Both the position numbers and the translations under genes were made by a program. Of a stretch of DNA of 64,000 bases, positions 43,800 through 56,384 are shown one piece after another (the stretch's first letter is position 1; the number at the start of each line of letters is the position of its first letter). Below the pieces are notes generated by a model, which had not been told where the DNA came from, made no database searches, and saw nothing but the letters and a program-made list of their open reading frames with translations. Origin of the DNA: Aristolochia californica (taxonomy: Eukaryota > Streptophyta > Magnoliopsida > Piperales > Aristolochiaceae); the NCBI GenBank assembly GCA_029961685.1, contig JARWKL010000005.1, forward strand, positions 6,374,904 through 6,438,903, written 5' to 3'.

Positions 43800-45300
43800 A
43801 TGAATCAACTAAGTGGGAGTTGGTCATGCGGGATGAGATGGATTCATTGTTATCCAATCAAGCATGGCAGTTAACTGAGCTACCAAAAGGAAATAAGGCC
43901 TTGTAGAATAAATGGGTGTATCGAATAAAAGATGAACATGATGGAAGCAACCGGTACAAGGCAAAATTGGTGGTAAATGGTTTTACACAAAAAGAAGCAT
44001 TGATTACACTCAGATTTTCTCTCTAGTAGTGAAATTGACTATTATTATAATAGTGTTTGGACTAGTGGCAAATGAAGACTTGCACTTAGAACAGTTGGAT
44101 GTAAAGACAGTCTTTCTTCATGGTGATTTGGAGGAAGAAATTTACATGATGCAACTGCAGGGTTTCAAAGCACAACGAAAGAAAAAAATGGTGTGCAAAC
44201 TTCAAAAGAGCTTATATGGTCTTAAACAAGCTCCAAGACAATGGTATAAGAAGTTTGACACCTTTATGAGTAGTAATCGTTTCTTGAGGTGCCAAGCAAA
44301 TCATTGCTATTATGTGAAGAAGTTTGATGACTCCTACATCATTCTACTGTTATATGTTAATGACATGTTGATAGCAGGTGCTTGGAAATAAGAAATAGAT
44401 AATTTAAAAAGGGAGTTATCGAAGAAGTTTGCAATGAAGAATTTGGGTGGTGCAAAATAAATAATTAGGATGAGGATTACTAGAGATACTGATGTCTTGA
44501 AATTGTCACAAGAAGAATATGTGAAGAAGGTGTTGAGCAGATTCAACATGAATGATGCAAAACCAATGAGTACTCCTTTGGCTAGTCACTTTAGGCTATC
44601 TAAGGAGCAGTCATCTTCTACAAAGAAGGACCGAGCCAACATGGCCAATGTGCCTGGTGCTTCTGCTATTGGTAGTCTTATGTATGTCATAGTGTGTACT
44701 AGACCAGACATAACTCTTGCAGTGGGAGTTGTGAGCAGATATATGAGTAATCTAGGTAAACAACATTGGGAAGCAGTGAAGTGGATTCTTAGGTACTTGA
44801 GAGGTACTACAGACTCAGCCTTATGTTTCAGAAAGTCAAACTTGGGATTACAGGGTTAAGTAGATGTTGACATGGTTGGAGACATTGATGGTAGGAAGAG
44901 TACCACTGGATATGTATACACATTGGGTGATACATCAATTAGTTGGATTTCTAAGTTGTAGAAGATAGTTGCTCTTTTCCACTCCTGAGGCAGAATATGT
45001 TGTTGTGACCGATGCCAGCAAAGAGAAGGTATGGTTGCAATCTTTCTGGGAAGAATTAGGTCTCAAACATGGAAAGAATGTGTTGTATTGACACAGTCAG
45101 AGTGCTATTCATTTAGCAAAGAATGCCCTTTATCATGCCAGAACAAAGCACATACAGATGCGTTATCACTTCATCAGATCAACTCTAAAGGATCGAGTTT
45201 TAGCACTTGAAAAGATTCAAGGGAGTCAGAATCCGGTTGTTATGTTTACAAAGACTGTTACGATCAAGAAACTAAAGTTGTGTGCAACTTTAGTTGGACT
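43800..45300 (+). pseudogene. Reverse transcriptase and RNase H of the Tnt1-like element
   Basis: MDSLLSNQAWQLTELPKGNKAL, a stop, NKWVYRIKDEHDG, then [43 protein letters not shown] and LLYVNDMLIAG. The catalytic YVDD is changed to YVND, abolishing polymerase activity by itself. After stops come MRITRDTDVLKLSQEEYVKKVLSRFNM, SLMYVIVCTRPDITLAVGVV and HWEAVKWILRYLRGTTDSAL. The RNase H start reads VDVDMVGDIDGRKSTTGYVYTLG, and the rest is frame-shifted to about 45300. Confidence 0.88.
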
Positions 45301-45374
45301 TCTCTTTGAGGATTGAGACGTTGTTTCCACTGTAGAGGAGATATTGATTATGGATTAGTCTCCAAGTGGGAGAT

Positions 45375-45864
45375 TGTTAAGTTGTGGTGCCTAGTTAATG
45401 CCCTACGCTAAGTTGGCTATGAATCGACCTGCATGGTCAGGTCACCATGGGGGTAGGAAGCCCCTCTCCGGGGGGTATAGGGGCTCCGCCCCTGTTCGAT
45501 CCACGATATATTGATTGTTGTTTCATTAAGGCAAATTTGAGAATTTTACTCTTGTATCGCAGTTGCCATAATTTTGTCTTTATAATTGAGGGGCGCCACT
45601 ATTAGGGTTGAATCATCTTAATCCGAGGAGTATCTCCAGTTGCAACTCAAGAGGTTAGAGAGAAACACCTGTAAGTATGCGCTTTCTCTTGTAAAGTATT
45701 TCATATTCATAGTGGATTACTAGTGGCGGAAGATAGGAAGTAGTCTCACCTTGTGGTGAACCTATATAAGTTTTGTTGTGTTTTTTCATGCTTGTTTTTC
45801 CCTTCCTCCACATTTATTATTATTGCTCTTGTTAGTTTAGAATTACGGCATTTAATTCCTAACA
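45375..45864 (+). repeat. 3' LTR of the Tnt1-like element
   Basis: TGTTAAGTTGTGGTGCC…AATTCCTAACA, preceded by the polypurine tract CCAAGTGGGAGAT. It carries an insertion of about 15 bases near 45415 relative to the 5' LTR (GTTGGCTATGAATC) and many substitutions. Confidence 0.9.
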
Positions 45865-46005
45865 CCGAATACATAGAAGAGGATACCTAAGTCCAAGGGG
45901 TGGAAGAGGGGTCAGGTATCCAAAGTAGTGAAACACTTATGTTACCAAAGGATGGAAGTGCAGAGGAGCGGAGAAGTTGTGATTTGGCCAATATCAAATC
46001 ACTAG
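45865..46005 (-). pseudogene. Gag piece of element H, right side of the insertion
   Basis: Minus-strand ASDLILAKSQLLRSSALPSFG, LLWIPDPSSTPWT, stop, SSSMYS. It continues in register into GNRGTNSTNK left of 40676, as the paralogue at 14610-14735 (LRIPDSSSPLS…SGNRGTSSTNQ) shows. At about 46005 it abuts the pol of another element. Confidence 0.7.
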
Positions 46006-49000
46006 CTGCATTAAAGCCAATCAATATCAACATGATTGCTAGTTTATGCACATAATAGAACATTTGGATTCATAGGTGTATCATACCCAAGCATCCCAAT
46101 TTTTATTAAGAGGTCAAGTACACATTTTCTCTGTGACAAAACAATGTCGTAGCTAGATTGACGAACCTTTATACACTAGAAGTATTGGAGAAGTCTAGAT
46201 CTTTGGTTTGAAACCCTTTGTTCAAGTCCTTTTTAACTTGTTGAATTCCATTAAGGTAAGTACCATTAATGAGAATATCATCAATATATACAACCATGAG
46301 AATCTTACCATATATGGTGTTCTTTATAAACATGGAGTGATCACTTTCACATTGCTTGAACCCAAGCAAGGCACTATAGTGGTGAACTTATTGAACCAGT
46401 ACATGAGGGACTGTTTCAGCCTTTTAATAGTCTATTTTTAATTGACATACCTACTTACCCTCAACCAGATAACCAGGTGTTTGACTCATATTGACCTCTT
46501 CCAATAGATCCCAATTTATAAAGGCATTCTTAATATCCAACTGATGTATAACCCATTCAAAGTTTGCAGCAACAAAAATAAGGACACAAACAGAATTCAT
46601 CTTCACTACTATTGAGAATGTCTCATCCTAGTTAATACCATACAATTGAGTATATCTTTTTACAACTAACCTTGCTTTAGATCTGGCCATTAAGTCATCA
46701 GGATTGTACTTGATTGTATATACTCACTTGCAACCAATTGCCTTCTTGGATGATGGAAGAGAAGTTAACTCCCAAGTAGAGTTCTTGTACATGGCTTGGA
46801 TCTCTTCATCCATGGGAGCTTTCCATCTCGGATCAACCGAAGCCTCTGAATAACTTGTAGAGATATGATTGAATGACATTGCACACAAGAAAAAAACACA
46901 ACTAGGAGGCAAACAATGAGTGGAAACATAGTTAGAGATAGGATGAGAAGAAGATGGAAGTTGAATAGTAGTGGAACATGGTTCTTTATGAAGAGCAATG
47001 GGTCAGGTATCATATGTTGGTCCGAACTTTGATGGTGAAGAGATATGAGAAATTACCTTAGGGACATCAAAGGGCTCCACAGGTAGTTGGGCAGAAGTTA
47101 GAGAGAGTGAGAGTCTCATCAAGTGGAAGTTGGGTAGCACATTAGTCTTGGGCATTCCTACAGAAGGTGTAAAACTAGGAGGAGAGCTAGCTCTAAAATA
47201 TGGCACATCTTCAACGCATGTGACATATGACAAAACAAAGGTATGTCTCACAACAGGTGAGTAACATACATATCCTTTCTATTTTTTGGAATATCCCAAA
47301 AAAATACATTTAACTTTCTTGAGAGTAAACTTATTACACGTAATATCCAGGGAAACAAGGATAAGTCATTGAACAACTTTGTGAAAGGGGTTTGACCTCG
47401 TAGAACACTAGAAGGCTTGCGGTTAATAAAAAAAAAGCAATGAGAACCACATAAGGCCAATGAAATCGAGGATCATTCATAGCAAGCATAATTGTTATGC
47501 CTACTTCAATAATATGTCTATTTGTTTCTTTTAGGCACACCATTCTGTTAAGGTGTGTATACATATGAAGATTGATGAATAATATCCTTTTGTTGACATA
47601 GGGTGTGAAACTGAGAGGAAAAATAGTCCTTGGCATTATCAGACTGGTATATGTGGACCCTTTTGTTGAAACTAGTTTCTACCATGACACAAAATGAAGT
47701 AATTATATTAAATACTTTTATTCTATCTTTCATCAAATATAACCAAGTAAGTCTTGTACAATCATAAAATAAAATAAAATACGTTGACTAAGAAATATTT
47801 GGGACATTAACAAACCCAAACATTCATAATGGACTAAAAAAAGGATTGGAAGAGATATTGTTTTAATTGGGCTGAAAAGTGGACCTATGATGGTTCCCAA
47901 ACTCACAAAATTCACACGACAATTGAAAAACTGAACTATGTGATGGAGCTAAGGATTTCAAGTTTGGTAGAGAAGGATGACCCAACCGATTGTGCCAATG
48001 TTGTGCATCTTGTTGGTTGTTGCTACAGTCCCACTCCCCTCCCCCCCCCCCCCCCCCCCCCCAATGTAGTATGGGTCCATGAAGTAAAACCCTCCTCTCT
48101 CAAGGTCGCCACCAATCACCTACTTTGTCTTGATGTCCTAAAAAATACACTATGAAGGGGTAAATGTTACAAGAAATTTTGTTTCTTTGCTAATTGACTA
48201 AATTGAGGAACAAACAAGATATTAGAAAGAAGGCGATATGGTGGATGTATCAGTGCCCTAAGTTTTTGTTTGGGACCCATCTATAATGGATACAAATCGG
48301 TCCATGGAACATGGTGACATAGAGGATAAATTTTCAATTTACCCTATGAGATGTTAAAAGGCTCCTGATTTAATGATCCAAGGTGATGAATTGGGATATG
48401 AGAGAAAGGAGTACGTACTAATCATAGCAATTGTAGATGTGGATGCACTTTTTGGAGTAGTCACTAGCTTTTTAATTTTCTAAAACAATGCATAATCTTA
48501 ATTTAAAAGTGGCATCTTACCCTTAAAAGGCTCTAGTGTCACTTCATTGGTGGAAGTTGATGTTTGGTTAGCCTTAAAAATAATTTGGCTTGCCATGTAG
48601 GTTTCAATATTTGTCAACTAGATGATTATTGAGACCAAAAAAAGTACACTTCCTCTGTTGACCTATGTTGGAGGAATTACAGTTGGGTTCACCACCTCCT
48701 CTTCCTCTACCTTTACCATATGACCTGCCATCTTTTCCTTTTCCTTTACCAGAGTTGTTACCCCTTCTCCCTTGGGAGACCATTGCAGAGTTCTCAACTT
48801 GTTCAGTCAGAGGAGGAGATACCTTAATATCCTAAGCATTGTTGCATACGCATCATTAAAAGAGGGTTTGGTTGAGGAATTGAGTATTTGATTCTTTGTA
48901 ACATCCATGTACGATTATAAATTTTCAAGGAATATGGTAGATACAAAATCTTCCTTTTGTTTTTCCTGAGCTGCAATACCAGTTGAATATGAGTGAGCAA

Positions 49001-49310
49001 CTATCCATTCTTGAAATAGACCTTGGAAGCTGGTAAAATATTCGTGAAGATTTCCTTCAAGTTTTGTCCTATGCATCTCCTGAAATATGTCATAAACTTT
49101 TTGAAGTCTGCTAGGTGTAGAATATAATTGAGTAGGTGGCTGATACAAGTGTCCACTATGGTCTCCTCTTATCATAAATAGTTTAGTAGATTGAGACCAA
49201 GGCACATAGTTGCTCAAACCCTAGAGAGGAATAATAGTGGCATCTTGCTTGCTGAATCAACATAACTCGAAGAAGAAGATGAATTACTTGAAATTTCTGC
49301 CATTGAAATA
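46006..49310 (-). pseudogene. Copia element I: gag, integrase, RT (minus)
   Basis: Minus-strand order: GLSNYVPWSQSTKLFMIRGDHSGHL near 49215, then LHEYFTSFQGLFQEW and EKQKEDFVSTIFLENL (Gag). A knuckle remnant CTFFGLNNHLVDKY…NLHGKP lies at about 48640-48590. Integrase pieces VETSFNKRVHIYQSDNAKDYFSSQFH (47700-47620, second catalytic Asp kept) and YVYTPQQNG-like sequence follow. RT reads WKAPMDEEIQAMYKNSTWELTSL (46850-46740) and LMVVYIDDILINGTYLNGIQQVKKDL (46310-46200, catalytic YIDD kept). The element ends in SQRKYVLDLL-like and VDIDWL sequence at about 46010. No LTR is attached at either end, and many stops and shifts are present. Confidence 0.8.
48041..48062 (+). repeat. Poly-C tract, 22 bases
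   Basis: An uninterrupted run of 22 C in otherwise AT-rich retroelement sequence. It may be a slippage-prone microsatellite or a length artefact of assembly. Confidence 0.9.
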
Positions 49311-49467
49311 AAAAGCAAAAGGACCTCCCTTTAAAAAGAACACAAAAACACACTTTTGACTAACCCTAGAAGTGAAGGATTAGCCTTTCTCAATCAACTA
49401 AACAATCACCCATTTGTAGATTGAATTCATGAAATAACCCAAAAACAAGAGCATGCTATGCCTAGCT

Positions 49468-49556
49468 GTTAAAGGAAATAATGGCAATATATGTAAATAA
49501 ATGAGAGAGTGACATAGTGATGTAATTATGTGTAAAGTTTATGGTCCTTTTCTTTC
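49468..49556 (+). repeat. LTR-like remnant (family A type)
   Basis: TGTTAAAGG start, then ATGGCAATATATGTAAATAA, GATGTAATTA and TCCTTTTCTTTCATGTA follow the order of the middle of family A LTRs. Short and diverged. Confidence 0.4.
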
Positions 49557-49562
49557 ATGTAT

Positions 49563-49684
49563 TAGGTAAGTTGATCTATCTCACGACTACCAGACCTGAC
49601 ATATCTTATTCAATAAGTGTTATCAGTCAATTCATGCATAAACCCCAACAATCTCATTGGGTGGCTTTGGAGAGAATTCTTAGG
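49563..49684 (+). pseudogene. Copia RT/RNase H linker fragment
   Basis: An open stretch reading GKLIYLTTTRPDISYSISV and ISQFMHKPQQSHWVALERILR, the conserved segment between reverse transcriptase and RNase H. It is only about 41 residues and bounded by unrelated repeats on both sides. Confidence 0.8.
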
Positions 49685-49685
49685 T

Positions 49686-50304
49686 TGATTGACACTTTGA
49701 TCAATTAGTAGGCTTAGAGAACTCAAACAATATAATTTTTATACATGGCTAATCAATCATATACTTTTTTGTTGATTGATCAACAATTTTTGCAACTTTT
49801 TGTAAGTCGTGAAATAATGACTAATTTGAGTGAGAATCTTATAAATAGGCCTCAAATTTTTTTGGAGACAAATAACTAATCATTATTGGCAAATTGAAGC
49901 ATTTAAAAAAGGTTTTTACACTTGAAATTTTAAATCTACGTTGAAACTTGGATATCTCTAAGAGAAGGCTATCTCTCCTATAAGGTGTAATTTTCTCCTT
50001 TATCTATTGTATTTCACTTTCTTGCTATATCTAGAAGGGAAATTTTTTATCTCTAGGGAGAGATTTTATCTTGTGCAATTGGGTATTAAAATTTGTTTAA
50101 AGAGAATAAAAAACTATTTACATGTGAATTTCAGTTAATAGAGCTTATTAGTGGAATTTTTATGAACAAGGGTTCTTGAATGGTGACTATAATTTGGAGA
50201 ACATCGAGAAGAAAAAATCATTGTCTATTTGTGGTGTGTTCTTGTGTACTTAATTTATATTTTATATTTTGAATTCACCCACCTCTTGAGAAGTCATGCC
50301 AATT
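49686..50304 (+). repeat. Family C LTR, plus orientation
   Basis: It has TTGATCAATTAG and TTGATTGATCAAC words, then GAGCTTATTAGTGGAATTT, GGGTTCTTGAATGGTGACTA and the end CACCCACCTCTTGAGAAG.CATGCCAA. These are the reverse of the landmarks in the LTRs at 2346 and 5378, so this copy has the opposite orientation. Confidence 0.65.
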
Positions 50305-50623
50305 ATCTTAATCAACTGAATATAAACTCATATAACCGAATGAAACAACATAAGTGATTACTTGGCTAAAGGAGCTGGAAAGAACTTTGTTGAACTAGTG
50401 ATAACCGTTTATTATCAGTGATAGAGGGCAAATGAACATAGCTTATTGGGTCATTCACATCCTCAATAAGAAGCCATTGACTGAACGCTAAGCTAATCTA
50501 TGATAATGGATCTCTTCGTTTTAAAAGTACCCAGAACAGCTAGAACTATGGTAAAAAGAAAACTAATATTAGCTGCATAATTAATAAGCTGAGCTCAATT
50601 TGAAAATGAAGCTTTGAAAAACT

Positions 50624-50747
<124 letters not shown>

Positions 50748-50749
50748 TA

Positions 50750-52490
50750 TGTATTCTCTGAAATAAGGCCTAAAAGTTTGGCCAGACAAGGAATGTTAAA
50801 CCTGAACTTAAATTTCTTGGAGAGGTACATGCAGGGGGACCATTCTGGTGTCATTGATGCTCCTTTTCTTTGTCAAGGTCTTCAGAAGCATGGCATTGGG
50901 TGTAATAGAGCCAGACATAACAGTAACTACACGTAATATATTCCAGGTTTCCCAATCACACTCCGAAACAAACTGCTCGACAGATCAGGTCTGCATAAGT
51001 TTTACAAAGACCAAAATAACGTGCTAGCAAAAGACTTCTCCAGTGTCCTGAGCCATGTGTACTTAACAAGAACCTCAGCTCCGCGATGCTACTGTCCTTT
51101 AAATCCATCAATAAAACCTGTGAAATCTAGTCAACTAAGCTTAAATGTAGTAAGTGTACAGGATAACATAATTATAATTGAAACAGCATTTGGAAAAGTT
51201 TTCAAGAAAGCAACCTGAGCATGTCTTCTGTCTTTCCTGGGGTAGGGTCTTCCTGAAAATAGATGTTTTGCGATCTGGTTGTTGCTTCATTTCGACAGTA
51301 ACGAGGGAAGATCTTCATTCGTTTCCTTGAGGAAATATAGCGAACAGTTATATTTCTATCAAACACGAAATCAAGTTTACCTCCATAATACTGGCAACTG
51401 TTTTCAGTAAATCACTCATTTCTGTAGAAAACAGTAATAGCTTAATCGTACTAGGCAAAAATAAGCAAATGAGCTATGTAAGGTCTTAGCCTAGAGTAAG
51501 TCTGATTAACTGAAGCAAAAACAAAACTAAACGAAGTTTGGACAAGGCTTACATGAAACCGGCAAAAGAAGCAAAGCGGCCTTGCAAACAGGTGTCAGGC
51601 TAGAAGAATTGAGCTAAAGATGAAACTTCAAGTTTCCTCTACAACTCCTATCGTCATCTATGAACTGGAAAACACGATTTGGAAGAAAGGTGTTCATCCA
51701 TAAGCATAGAATCGATAACGAGAACATTTTTTTTGGTTTGGGGTACAGCAATGTTAATCTTGTCTTTATATATTTATGTACTAAAAAATGAGTTTTCTTT
51801 ACGTAGAACATTCTCGTTTGTCAAAATAAGACTCAATGGAATGGAGACCCATGCAGAGCTTCTCCTCCTACTGGGAATAAATCATTTAAGAGGACAAGCT
51901 GGACAACGAAGAGGAGTAAAAAGTATACGAAAGCTAAACAAAGCAACAGAAAGGAACCCATTATTTTCAGTACGAAACTTGAAGAAATATTGTGGCTTGA
52001 ACTGCCTTCTGTCAGGGTTCCGGGCTTCCGACTCCCATCACAAGAGAAAGAAGCAGTTAATCTAGAGGTAACAGATTGGCCACCGTATCACTCAATTGGA
52101 ATGGCTTACACAGAACTTCTCCTCCACTATTTCTCTGGAAATGTCACTCCTTGGCTTTGATACATACGTTTGCACAGAACCAATAGATTCGAAGATGAAA
52201 CTTCCTTGAAGGAAGAAAACCCAAATATCGGAAGGAATCGCAGCGAGTTTTAAAATGCGGGTTTTTTTTTTTTGTTCAACATATGGTTCCGGCTTCCTCC
52301 ATTAGACGAAATAGAAAAGAATATTATGACACAAAAGTAAGGTACTAGTGAGAATTACGCAAGAAGAAGCTAGGGTTTCAGAAAGATCATAAGTCGATCA
52401 CCTGCTTCTTATCATTTCAATAAGATGAACACTTCATGCGTCCATCCATTGGTGCTCCAGAACTCCACCAGTCTTTGAGGATTTAAAAAT
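50750..52490. other. Upstream region of MIR172, otherwise unassigned
   Basis: Low-repeat DNA with no recognisable protein motif. It should include the promoter and 5' part of the pri-miR172 transcript. TTATATATTTAT at about 51768-51779 is one possible TATA box, not decisive. Confidence 0.4.
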
Positions 52491-52499
52491 AGTCATTTA

Positions 52500-52640
52500 T
52501 TGCCGATGCAGCATCATCAAGATTCCCATTCCGAGAGGGTTTGAGTTTGGGTGGGGGGCACGACCCACTACAGCCAACCATCACATGAACTCAACCACCC
52601 TTTATGTGAATCTTGATGATGCTACACCCGCAAACACTGA
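52500..52640 (+). ncRNA. MIR172: MIR172 microRNA precursor hairpin
   Basis: The 3' arm at 52607-52627 holds TGAATCTTGATGATGCTACA plus C, a known form of plant miR172. The 5' arm at 52508-52528 holds the matching star strand, GCAGCATCATCAAGATTCCC plus A. Pairing star base 1 with mature base 19 gives a duplex with 2-base 3' overhangs on both strands and only two mismatches (star 2 with mature 18, star 19 with mature 1), as Dicer-like processing requires. Pairing continues inward (GGGTTTGAGTT against AACTCAACC) toward a G-rich loop. miR172 represses AP2-like transcription factors, controlling phase change, flowering time and floral organ identity. The hairpin fixes transcription as plus strand. 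Transcript ends are not determined. Confidence 0.95.
52607..52627 (+). ncRNA. miR172: Mature miR172 (3' arm)
   Basis: 21 bases starting TGAATCTTGATGATGC. The 5' T is the base preferred by ARGONAUTE1. The sequence is complementary to the conserved site in AP2-family transcripts. Confidence 0.93.
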
Positions 52641-55600
52641 CTGGCTCCCTCGATATCTTCTTCGTTCACCAGCCCATTCAGATTATAACAACTTAAAGAG
52701 CAAAAAACCTAACCCTAAACACACATTGGGTTGGATTGAATAAAGAGAAAAAATATAGCATCAGTTGCCGAAAAGAAAAAAACCTCGAGCAACAAACCCA
52801 CCTTGACGACTGGAATAATCCGCTTGCGAGAGCAAGATGGGTATCTATTGCAAGTAAAATTACAAATGGCACAAAATGAAACAAACTGAAAATGAATAAA
52901 AGGAGAATCAAGGAGCATGAGGTACATAGCAGAGGCCAAAGAGAGGGCTATCAAAGAAGAGGAGTAAAAGAATACGAAGAAGAAGAAGAAGAAGAAGAAA
53001 ATCGATCCATGCGAGACCAGGAGGCTGATAAAGAGGTATATAAATATAGATCGATGGGAGTAATGAATACGAGAAAGGAGGATAGGTGGGAGCTGATGTT
53101 GTCAGGGAGTTGTACCCACAACTGTTATCCATCGCAATCCAGGGTTCCTAAAACACCCATAGCTTTAATCCTGACTGCCCAAGACACTTGCTACAGATGT
53201 CAAACTTAAAATCTCTCAGTCGAAAACTCTCTTTTAATGGTGGCGTTTAGGTCTGGAGGATCTGTTGCGTCTTGAACAAGCTTTCTACGTGAACGAAATT
53301 GACAGGTTGTACAGCCAAATCCTCGTGGCCTTCTCCTAGGAACCGTAATTTCCTTTCCCCTTGTCCCATATTTCCTTCATTTCCCTTCTTATGTGCTCTG
53401 AAGGTTCTTATATTACTCGAGAAAACCCAGTTATCTTACCATTATCAAGTCATGGATGATAGGAAAGAGGAGCGTTATAGATCACCACTTTAAAAATTAC
53501 AACCAATTCGCTACAGAGCGGAGATAGTTAACCATCTTATGTACTGAATGATTAAAGAGCATACGATGAACTTTTTCAAAACAAAAAAAAAGCATAGGAT
53601 GAAGTCTATCGGCTTCCCAATTCAATAATTGCGCCGCAGTTTAGGGCTACTAGTTGGTCCGAACCGAGCAGATAGATGATCCAGATAGTGATAGTGCAGA
53701 ATCTCAGATTTTATATATTGATAATCTAGTTCAGCCAGACTCTTACTCCTTTTCTGTTTTTTTTTCTGGCGCTCATGGTTATTATATAAACGACTTGTAT
53801 TATCGCAAAACTGCCTTTTAGCCAGACCAAACGTCAGTGAAGAGTTTTTCTTCTTTCTCGTTCTGAATCATGATGTGCCCATTTTCAATCAAGTCTTCGT
53901 TCCGAAAGATTATCTACTGTTGACCTCAGCCAATTAAGCCATACAATAGAGATTCTTTTCTATCCTATTTCGTGCTTCCGTCTTGATCAATCGAGATCTT
54001 TTGTTTAACTATCAATGCAAAAGATAAAATGAATGCGCACTACGTTGGTGAGTGATGACACAACAAAGAACTGAGTTTTAATATGTGTTAAGTTCTTCTT
54101 GGACGACCAAAAATATCATTGAAATCAACTTTCTGGACGTGCTCAACTTCTAATAGTAGAGCAGTTGGGATGCCTGCAGTCAAAGATTGATAAGTAAGAT
54201 GCTGCTTGACTCTGTTTTGCTCTTCTCTGGATAAAACTTTATTACCACTGGGTTATGGCTATGAAACCGGACACTGTGAACAATAGTGAATGAGACCCAT
54301 TTAGTTTCTGCAACTGCATAACCCAGTACACTGGAGGGAGAGAAATAGGCAGCTACAGAGGAGAAGAAATCAGAAGACAGCAAAGAGGTCTAAGGTTATT
54401 CTTGGCCATGTAAAAAGTTGGGTAGAATATCAAGACAACGTGAGTATCTTGGTCCAAACGAAGTTACTCGAGCTGCAGTGGCAGACATTTACAGAGAGAG
54501 AGCGGAAAAGAAGTAGAGCGCGACTGCAGCGGGCGGAAACGGACCTGCCATTGATGGCGTCGACCAAATCTTACGAGCGAGTGGGACGGGAAGAAACAGC
54601 GACTCTGTTCTCTTTCTTAAGCGACGGATGACCCCAGAGCAACACCTCCGTACCCAGCCGCTTTCACCTTGTCGCCTTAAACCCTCCTCGGATCTGTAAG
54701 TTCACATAAAGAAAAGAAATCCTCGGCTTTCTCTGACGCGTCTCTCTTCTGCAGTTGCGAGAGCTGAGGTCGGTCAGACATTAACCCGTACGGTCCGCTT
54801 ACGCGTCTCCATTTATGTCTGGTCGCCGGCATTATTGTTCCGTTTTGCTCGCATGAAAGGATGATAACGCTCACATCACCCTTCCCTTAAATACTTAATC
54901 GTATCTCCTATAATAAGACTCCAGCCAGTACCGAATATTAGGTAAATGGTGAAAAATGGGTCAGAGATTTCTTCTTCCTGTACAGTGTATATTTATCGTC
55001 TTCACCTAAGGCTTGTGAGAATGTTAGATACCTCGCTAACACACCTCGCTAACACATCAAAAGCTCTAGATTCTATGAATTACAAATATCTCTACAGTAC
55101 TTTCTCTCTCGAAAAAAGCAGATTAGAATCCGCTGTCTGATATTCAGAGGGAAAGAAGGAACAACTATTTCCTCTCTCATGGCCTAAAACTAACACCAAC
55201 TCTGATTACCGATGTTTGAACCTGAAGCTAAGCTTCATTTCTTCTTTCTGAGGAGCAGTATTGAAATGATAGAGTTCTTTTCCATTGTCCGCTCGAAGGA
55301 CGATAACCAAAGAGACGAAGGAGTATGTTGGTCGAATAACAATGGTAGATTTAAGCCGTAACCCTAATTGTCCAGAAGGAAACAGCTAAAACACCTACCT
55401 ATCAAATCACGCTTTGGATCGTCCCTTCGTCATCATCACTCTCCCTTGTTGGTGATTGAAAAAACAAAAAGGGTGGTCGTCTCTGCACTGATTCGCCCTG
55501 CATCACTGACGAGACAAAGACCATCTCTCTCTTTCTCTCAGAGACGATTTTCTTAGATCTCCCTTTTACCAAGGTGGGGGTAAGCTGCCTTTCTCGTGGC

Positions 55601-56384
55601 GAGCAACCTTGTCCTCTGATGTTACAATTACTACGAATTACAGAGGAATCTTGAGCAATTTCGTTTTCCATCTTTGGACTTTGCTCTTTTTTAACTTGCT
55701 CCTAGTAAATATGGAGATTTTGTGAAATAAGAAGCTCTACCATATGAGACCTTTTAACTTGTACTGTTTCCTAAAGGGTTAATATATCTCATTCTTTAAT
55801 TTTTTTCAGCAGTCTCCGTAAAGCTCATGGAAGGACAGTCAAAACCTTGAGGGAGCTTCAGAGTTTCTTGAATTGTATCAATAGGATGTGAATTTTTTTG
55901 GCTTTTCTTTTCTTGAGAAGATGAAGTTCCGAGTTGTGTGTCCTCTGGAGTTTCATACTAGAGGGAAGATAGAGAAATGAAAGTTAAAAAGGAAAGAGAG
56001 GGAAAAGACGAGGAGAGGGGAAAAAATGAGAGCATATGACAAAGGCCTGCTGTAAAGTTGGTTTTTTACCCTATTTCCTGTCCTACACCAAGTTTTCTTG
56101 TACTAACTTATTTAATTTTACTGTTCATAAAAATTCTATGGATCCCTGTTCCTGGCTCATTTGACAACGATCCTGCACCCTCTCCTGCAGCTAGGGAAAC
56201 GGCTGCCACCCTCCTATTTACCGGTTCCACCATGGTGATGACTCTCAATTTCTCGAAAGACGAAGGCAAAGAAAGACTCCGCCCTTTCCTACTTATAGAT
56301 CTCTCCCCTTCTAAGTTTTTTTATTTTATTTTAATTTTTATGTTTAAAAAATAATTATGACCTCACCAGATCTAACATGAGACC
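52641..56384. other. Low-repeat DNA without recognised genes
   Basis: Includes the 3' part of the MIR172 transcript. Several open frames of 60-105 codons exist on both strands, but none shows a domain, and none has convincing splice partners. GC is higher around 54430-54850. Confidence 0.4.

Larger units (their letters stand above)
40676..45864 (+). mobile_element. Full-structure copia element (Tnt1/Tork-like)
   Basis: 488- and 490-base LTRs enclose PBS, gag, protease, integrase, reverse transcriptase, RNase H and polypurine tract in copia order. Motifs such as RKLMGNLISVGQLDDEG, KVVGCVSYIHIDS, KLCFFIGYG and SLYGLKQAPRQWYKKFD are typical of Tnt1-like elements. It lies inside the gag of minus-strand element H. 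The LTRs differ at many positions, so insertion is old, and all genes are interrupted. Confidence 0.93.

Noticed and set aside
54440..54874. Possible small genes on either strand
   Set aside because: Polar, compositionally plain peptides without conserved motifs or splice partners.
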